Assembly (NCBI RefSeq): GCF_030815415.1
Contig: NZ_JAUSWW010000001.1
Span: forward strand, 3,782,001 to 3,846,000
DNA: 64,000 nucleotides
Source: Streptomyces canus
GTDB lineage: Bacteria; Actinomycetota; Actinomycetes; Streptomycetales; Streptomycetaceae
Direction of reading: 5' to 3'
Shown here: in pieces, positions 61,052-64,000 of the stretch
Layout of the letters: the number at the start of each line of letters is the position of its first letter
Numbering within the stretch: the stretch's first letter is position 1
Made by a program: the position numbers and the translations under genes
The notes under the pieces: model-generated
Told to the model about the DNA's origin: nothing
The model's input: the letters and a program-made list of their open reading frames with translations, nothing else
Database searches by the model: none

Positions 61052-61882
61052 TCAGTCGTCGAAGCCGGTCGCCCGGGTGGTCTTCTCCCACGCCGTGACG
61101 TCCTCGCGGACCTGGTCGAGGTGGCCCAGGACCGCCGTGACGCCGTCGTCGCCGAGCGGGAGGCGCAGGGGCGTGCGCTCCGCCTGGAGGGCGGCCAGGA
61201 TCACCGCGGCCGCCTTGGCCGGGTCGCCGGGCTGCGAGCCGTCACCGCCGGCGACGAAGCCACGGGTGCCGCTGACCTTGGCGTACACCCCGCTGTCCGC
61301 GCTCGCGCCGGCCCGGTCCGCCTCGAACAGCGAGGTCCGGAAAGCACCCGGCTCCACGATCAGCACCTTGATGCCGAACTCCTCGACCTCGTCGGCGAGC
61401 GCCTCGGACATGCCCTCCAGGGCGAACTTCGTTCCGCTGTAGGCGCCGAAGCCCGCGAAGGACATCTGCCCGCCCACGCTGCTCATCTGCACGATCGCCC
61501 CGGAACGGCGCTCCCGCATCGACGGCAGCACCGCCCGCACGAGCGCCGCGGGCCCGAAGACGTGCACGTCGAACAGCGCGCGCAGCTCGTCCTCGCCGGT
61601 CTCCTCGAAGGCGCCGACATGGGTGCGGCCCGCGTTGTTGACGAGGACGTCGATCCGCCCGTGCCGCGCCACCACGTCCCGCACCGCCGCCTCGGCGGCC
61701 GCCGTGTCGGCGACGTCCAGGCGCAGCGCCTCCACCTGGTCGGGGTGGGCGGCCACGAGTTCGTCCAGCGCCTCGGGCCGGCGGACGGCACCCACGACGA
61801 CGTCGCCGTCGGCGAGGGCCGCCTGCGCGATCTCCCGCCCGAATCCGCTGCTCGCGCCCGTGATCAGCCAGACCTTGTTCAT
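61052..61882 (-). CDS. Short-chain dehydrogenase/reductase
   Basis: 276 residues from ATG 61882, chosen because AAGGGGA lies 6 nt upstream. NAD(P)-binding VWLITGASSGFG, NNAG at LVNNAGRTHVG, active-site Ser in MSSVGGQMS and Tyr-x-x-x-Lys as YSGTK. Arg residues after the second strand (AVRRPEA) suggest NADPH. It resembles the oxidoreductases of the SDR family with C-terminal PGAFRTSLF. Divergent from the LysR gene. Confidence 0.93.
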   Translation of the reverse strand: MNKVWLITGASSGFGREIAQAALADGDVVVGAVRRPEALDELVAAHPDQVEALRLDVADTAAAEAAVRDVVARHGRIDVLVNNAGRTHVGAFEETGEDELRALFDVHVFGPAALVRAVLPSMRERRSGAIVQMSSVGGQMSFAGFGAYSGTKFALEGMSEALADEVEEFGIKVLIVEPGAFRTSLFEADRAGASADSGVYAKVSGTRGFVAGGDGSQPGDPAKAAAVILAALQAERTPLRLPLGDDGVTAVLGHLDQVREDVTAWEKTTRATGFDD

Positions 61883-61901
61883 CTCGATCCCCTTCATCCG
61901 A

Positions 61902-61917
61902 GTGGTTCGTGAACCAC
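61902..61917. promoter_or_regulatory. Candidate LysR-regulator binding site
   Basis: GTGGTTC-GT-GAACCAC, perfect 7-bp arms with a 2-bp spacer, in the short gap between the divergent SDR and LysR genes, directly upstream of the SDR start. The symmetry and place fit an operator used for both genes. Confidence 0.55.
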
Positions 61918-61964
61918 CTTGCTGCGAAAGTCCGTTGCCCGTCCAAGACCCACGGTGATAACCG

Positions 61965-62870
61965 ATGGCTATGACAACGGACGTGCATCTGAGGGATCTG
62001 CGCTACTTCCTCGCGGTGGCCGAGGACCTGCACTTCACGCGTGCGGCCGAACGGCTGTATGTGTCTCAGCCCAGCCTGAGCAAGCAAGTGCGAGCTCTGG
62101 AGCGGCAGTTGGGTGTCGAGCTGTTCCGCCGCGACCGGCACGGCGTGGCGCTCACCGGGGCGGGCGAGGCGCTGCTGCCGCATGCCCGGCGGGTGCTGGC
62201 CGACTGGGTGGAGGGCGCGGCGGCGGTGGCGGCGGCCCGCTCGGCCCAGCGCAGCACGCTGGTCGTGGGGATGAGCACCAGCCCGGGCCGCGGCGGACTG
62301 CTGCCGGCGATCCGGTCCCGTTTCACCGCGGGCCATCCGGACGCGGCACTGCGGGTGCGCCAGGTGAGCTGGGAGGACCCCACCGCGGGCCTGGCGGACG
62401 GGGACGCGGACGTCGCGTTCGTCTGGCTGCCTCTGCCGGACGCCGACCGCTACGCGTGGACGGTGGTCGCCGAGGAACCCCGCCTGATCGCCCTCCCGGA
62501 GACCCACCCCCTGGCGTCCCGCCCGGAACTCGACTTCGCCGACCTCGCCGACGAACCGTTCCTCGCCCTCCCCGAGAGCGCGGGCCCCCTGCGTGACCAC
62601 TGGCTCGCCCTCGACGAACGCGCCGGCCGCCCGGCCCGCGTCGGCGCGGAGATCGCCGGCACGGAGGAGACGTACGAGGCCCTGGTCGCCGGCCTCGGCA
62701 TCTGCCTGGTCGCCGAGGGCAACGCCCCGCTGATCACGCTGGGCGGAGTGGTGACGCGGGCGGTGCGCGGGGTGAGCCCGAGCCGGTATGTCCTCGCCTG
62801 GCGGGAGGGGGACCGCAGACCGCTGGTACGGGCGTACGCGGAGGCGTGCCGGTCGGTCGCGGGAGTCTGA
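61965..62870 (+). CDS. LysR-family transcriptional regulator
   Basis: 301 residues. N-terminal winged helix (LRDLRYFLAVAEDLHFTRAAERLYVSQPSLSKQVRALERQLG) and a LysR substrate-binding domain (from about residue 92; LVVGMSTSPGRGGLLPAIRSRF, ... GLGICLVAEGNAPLI). The gene probably controls the divergent SDR gene, as is usual for LysR pairs. Confidence 0.94.
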   Translation: MAMTTDVHLRDLRYFLAVAEDLHFTRAAERLYVSQPSLSKQVRALERQLGVELFRRDRHGVALTGAGEALLPHARRVLADWVEGAAAVAAARSAQRSTLVVGMSTSPGRGGLLPAIRSRFTAGHPDAALRVRQVSWEDPTAGLADGDADVAFVWLPLPDADRYAWTVVAEEPRLIALPETHPLASRPELDFADLADEPFLALPESAGPLRDHWLALDERAGRPARVGAEIAGTEETYEALVAGLGICLVAEGNAPLITLGGVVTRAVRGVSPSRYVLAWREGDRRPLVRAYAEACRSVAGV

Positions 62871-62916
62871 CAGGGCGGCTGCTTCGCGGCGCGCCGGGGC
62901 TGTCTACGATCGCCGC

Positions 62917-63825
62917 ATGAGCGCGTGGAAGAGGGCCCTGGACGCGGCGGGGATCCGGGAGCCGGAGCTGCGGAGCGACTACGACGCCCAGCGGCGGCTG
63001 GTGGCGCGCGAGCGGCGCAGTTCGTATCTCGCGGCCCGGGTGCTGCTGCCGCGGCCGATGCTGCCGCACGTGATGGCCGCGACAGCCGTGATGCACCACG
63101 GGGACGACCTCCTGGACACCGGCCCGAAGCACCTGCGGGTGGCGGCGTGGGCGTCCTGGGAGCAGCGGGTGCGCGAGGCGCTGGAGAAGGGCGTGGCCGA
63201 CGATCCGCCGATCCGCGCGTTCCTGCACACCGTGACCGCGTATCCGCGGCTCTGGGAGGTGACGGAGGAATATCTGGCCACCGCCACAGCCGAGTTGGAG
63301 TTCACCGGTTTCACGACGGAGGCCGACTTCCAGGCCTATGTGGACGCCTACTCGCTGCCCGCTTACCTGCTGGTCGGCACCTTGCTGGGGCCGGAGACCG
63401 ACGACGGACGGTACCGGGCGCTGTCCCGGACCCTCATCGAGGGCAGCCAGCGGCTGGACTTCGTCAACGACCTCGCCGAGGACCTCCCGGAAGGCCGCCT
63501 CGGCATCCCGGACGAGACCCTGCGGCGCTACTCGCTCACGCTGGAGGACCTCACGGCGGGCCGAGCCTCACCAGGCCTGCGCGACCTGGTGCACGACCAG
63601 GTCGACACCGCCCGGACCGCCCTGAAGGCGGCACGCGAACTGCCCGCCCTGGCGGCGCCCCCGGGCCGGGCGCTGCTGAGCGCGGTGATCGAGATCGAAC
63701 TCCTGACCGCGGACGCGGTGTCGGCGCGCGGAACGGGGCTGCTGCACGGCTCCGCGAGCCCGCCGCTGCCGGGCACGCTGAAGGTGCTGCGGAACGCCCG
63801 CAGGCTGCGCCGAACGACGTCCTGA
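62917..63825 (+). CDS. Squalene/phytoene synthase-family protein
   Basis: 302 residues from ATG 62917. First Asp-rich motif as HHGDDLLDTG, second as DFVNDLAEDLPEGRLGIP, the pattern of trans-isoprenyl head-to-head synthases (squalene, phytoene, HpnC/HpnD types). SYLAARVLLPRPMLPHV is the usual start. There are no other terpenoid genes (no desaturase, cyclase or prenyltransferase) nearby, so the product is unclear. Confidence 0.85.
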   Translation: MSAWKRALDAAGIREPELRSDYDAQRRLVARERRSSYLAARVLLPRPMLPHVMAATAVMHHGDDLLDTGPKHLRVAAWASWEQRVREALEKGVADDPPIRAFLHTVTAYPRLWEVTEEYLATATAELEFTGFTTEADFQAYVDAYSLPAYLLVGTLLGPETDDGRYRALSRTLIEGSQRLDFVNDLAEDLPEGRLGIPDETLRRYSLTLEDLTAGRASPGLRDLVHDQVDTARTALKAARELPALAAPPGRALLSAVIEIELLTADAVSARGTGLLHGSASPPLPGTLKVLRNARRLRRTTS

Positions 63826-63909
63826 CCGGGAGCTCCCGACGACGTGAAGGCGGTCGCCCCCGTTGACGATCTCGTGGCCCGGACCCCGTCGAGTCGCTAC
63901 GGTTGAGCC

Positions 63910-64000
63910 ATGACCGCACTGCCCGACTGGATGCGCCCGCCGCGCGCGGAAGGCTGGTTCGCGGAGGACCTGGACCGCCTCCCCGAGGCACCCCGCCATA
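63910..64000 (+). CDS. Uma2-family protein, N-terminal fragment
   Basis: Begins at ATG 63910 and runs off the window edge; only about 30 residues are visible. MTALPDWMRPPRAEGWFAEDLDRLPEAPRH matches the start of the Streptomyces Uma2 (DUF820) PD-(D/E)xK nuclease-like proteins. The catalytic part is beyond the window. Confidence 0.6.
   Translation, partial: MTALPDWMRPPRAEGWFAEDLDRLPEAPRH

Noticed and set aside
62917..63825. Terpene or carotenoid biosynthetic cluster
   Set aside because: Only one prenyl-synthase-like gene is present; neighbours are LysR, SDR and Uma2 genes without pathway links.

Overview
This window is a piece of a Streptomyces chromosome. The base composition is very GC-rich with GC-biased third codon positions, starts are often GTG or TTG, and the gene content is typical of the genus: mycothiol deacetylase, BldK-type oligopeptide transporters, a SpoIIE-type phosphatase with separate ATP-binding anti-sigma-like proteins, Tat-exported proteins, a DUF4190/Septum_form protein and Sdh1-type succinate dehydrogenase. 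I see no tRNA, rRNA, CRISPR array or insertion sequence.

Layout. 0-4.4 kb: 3' part of a SirB1-family gene, then a leftward operon of ABC ATPase, ABC-2 permease, DesK-like kinase and NarL-type regulator. 4.5-8.5 kb: a membrane-anchored protein with a collagen-like cytoplasmic region, then mshB with a DUF6113 membrane gene. 8.6-13.9 kb: an accessory island with a HEPN-domain protein, a secreted NucA/NucB-type DNase facing a small possible inhibitor gene, a DUF6247/RelE-like toxin-antitoxin pair, a frameshifted and truncated hsdR remnant and a tiny membrane protein. 14.1-16.2 kb: an S9 dipeptidyl-peptidase.

16.4-36.2 kb: three complete oligopeptide ABC transporter operons. The first (leftward, SBP-B-C-D-F) carries a 262-bp tandem duplication between its permease and ATPase genes. 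The second (rightward) and third (leftward) have the BldK order permease-SBP-permease-ATPase-ATPase. They are tail-to-tail paralogues around a methyltransferase gene, and their last ATPase genes share an 82-bp perfectly identical tract. By position beside typA and sdh the third is the likely bldKABCDE, so the second looks like an extra inverted copy with a diverged, Tat-type binding protein.

36.8-46 kb: typA, a small lipoprotein, an orphan oligopeptide-binding lipoprotein, a small coiled-coil gene, and an sdhCAB operon. 46-52 kb: a membrane protein and a phosphotransferase, a gene broken at a G7 run, the PAS-PAS-GAF-SpoIIE-HATPase phosphatase and a second HATPase protein. 52.4-64 kb: NUDIX and SPOR-like genes, a HutC-type regulator, a DUF4190 protein, a serpin ending 4 bp from a secreted subtilisin, a threonine synthase-like enzyme, a MarR gene divergent from a Tat-exported beta-propeller protein, an SDR/LysR divergent pair with a palindrome between them, a squalene/phytoene synthase-like enzyme, and the first codons of a Uma2-family gene.

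Functions are assigned from motifs and remembered family features; no database search was run. Start codons were chosen from ribosome binding sites and gene overlaps where these were informative.
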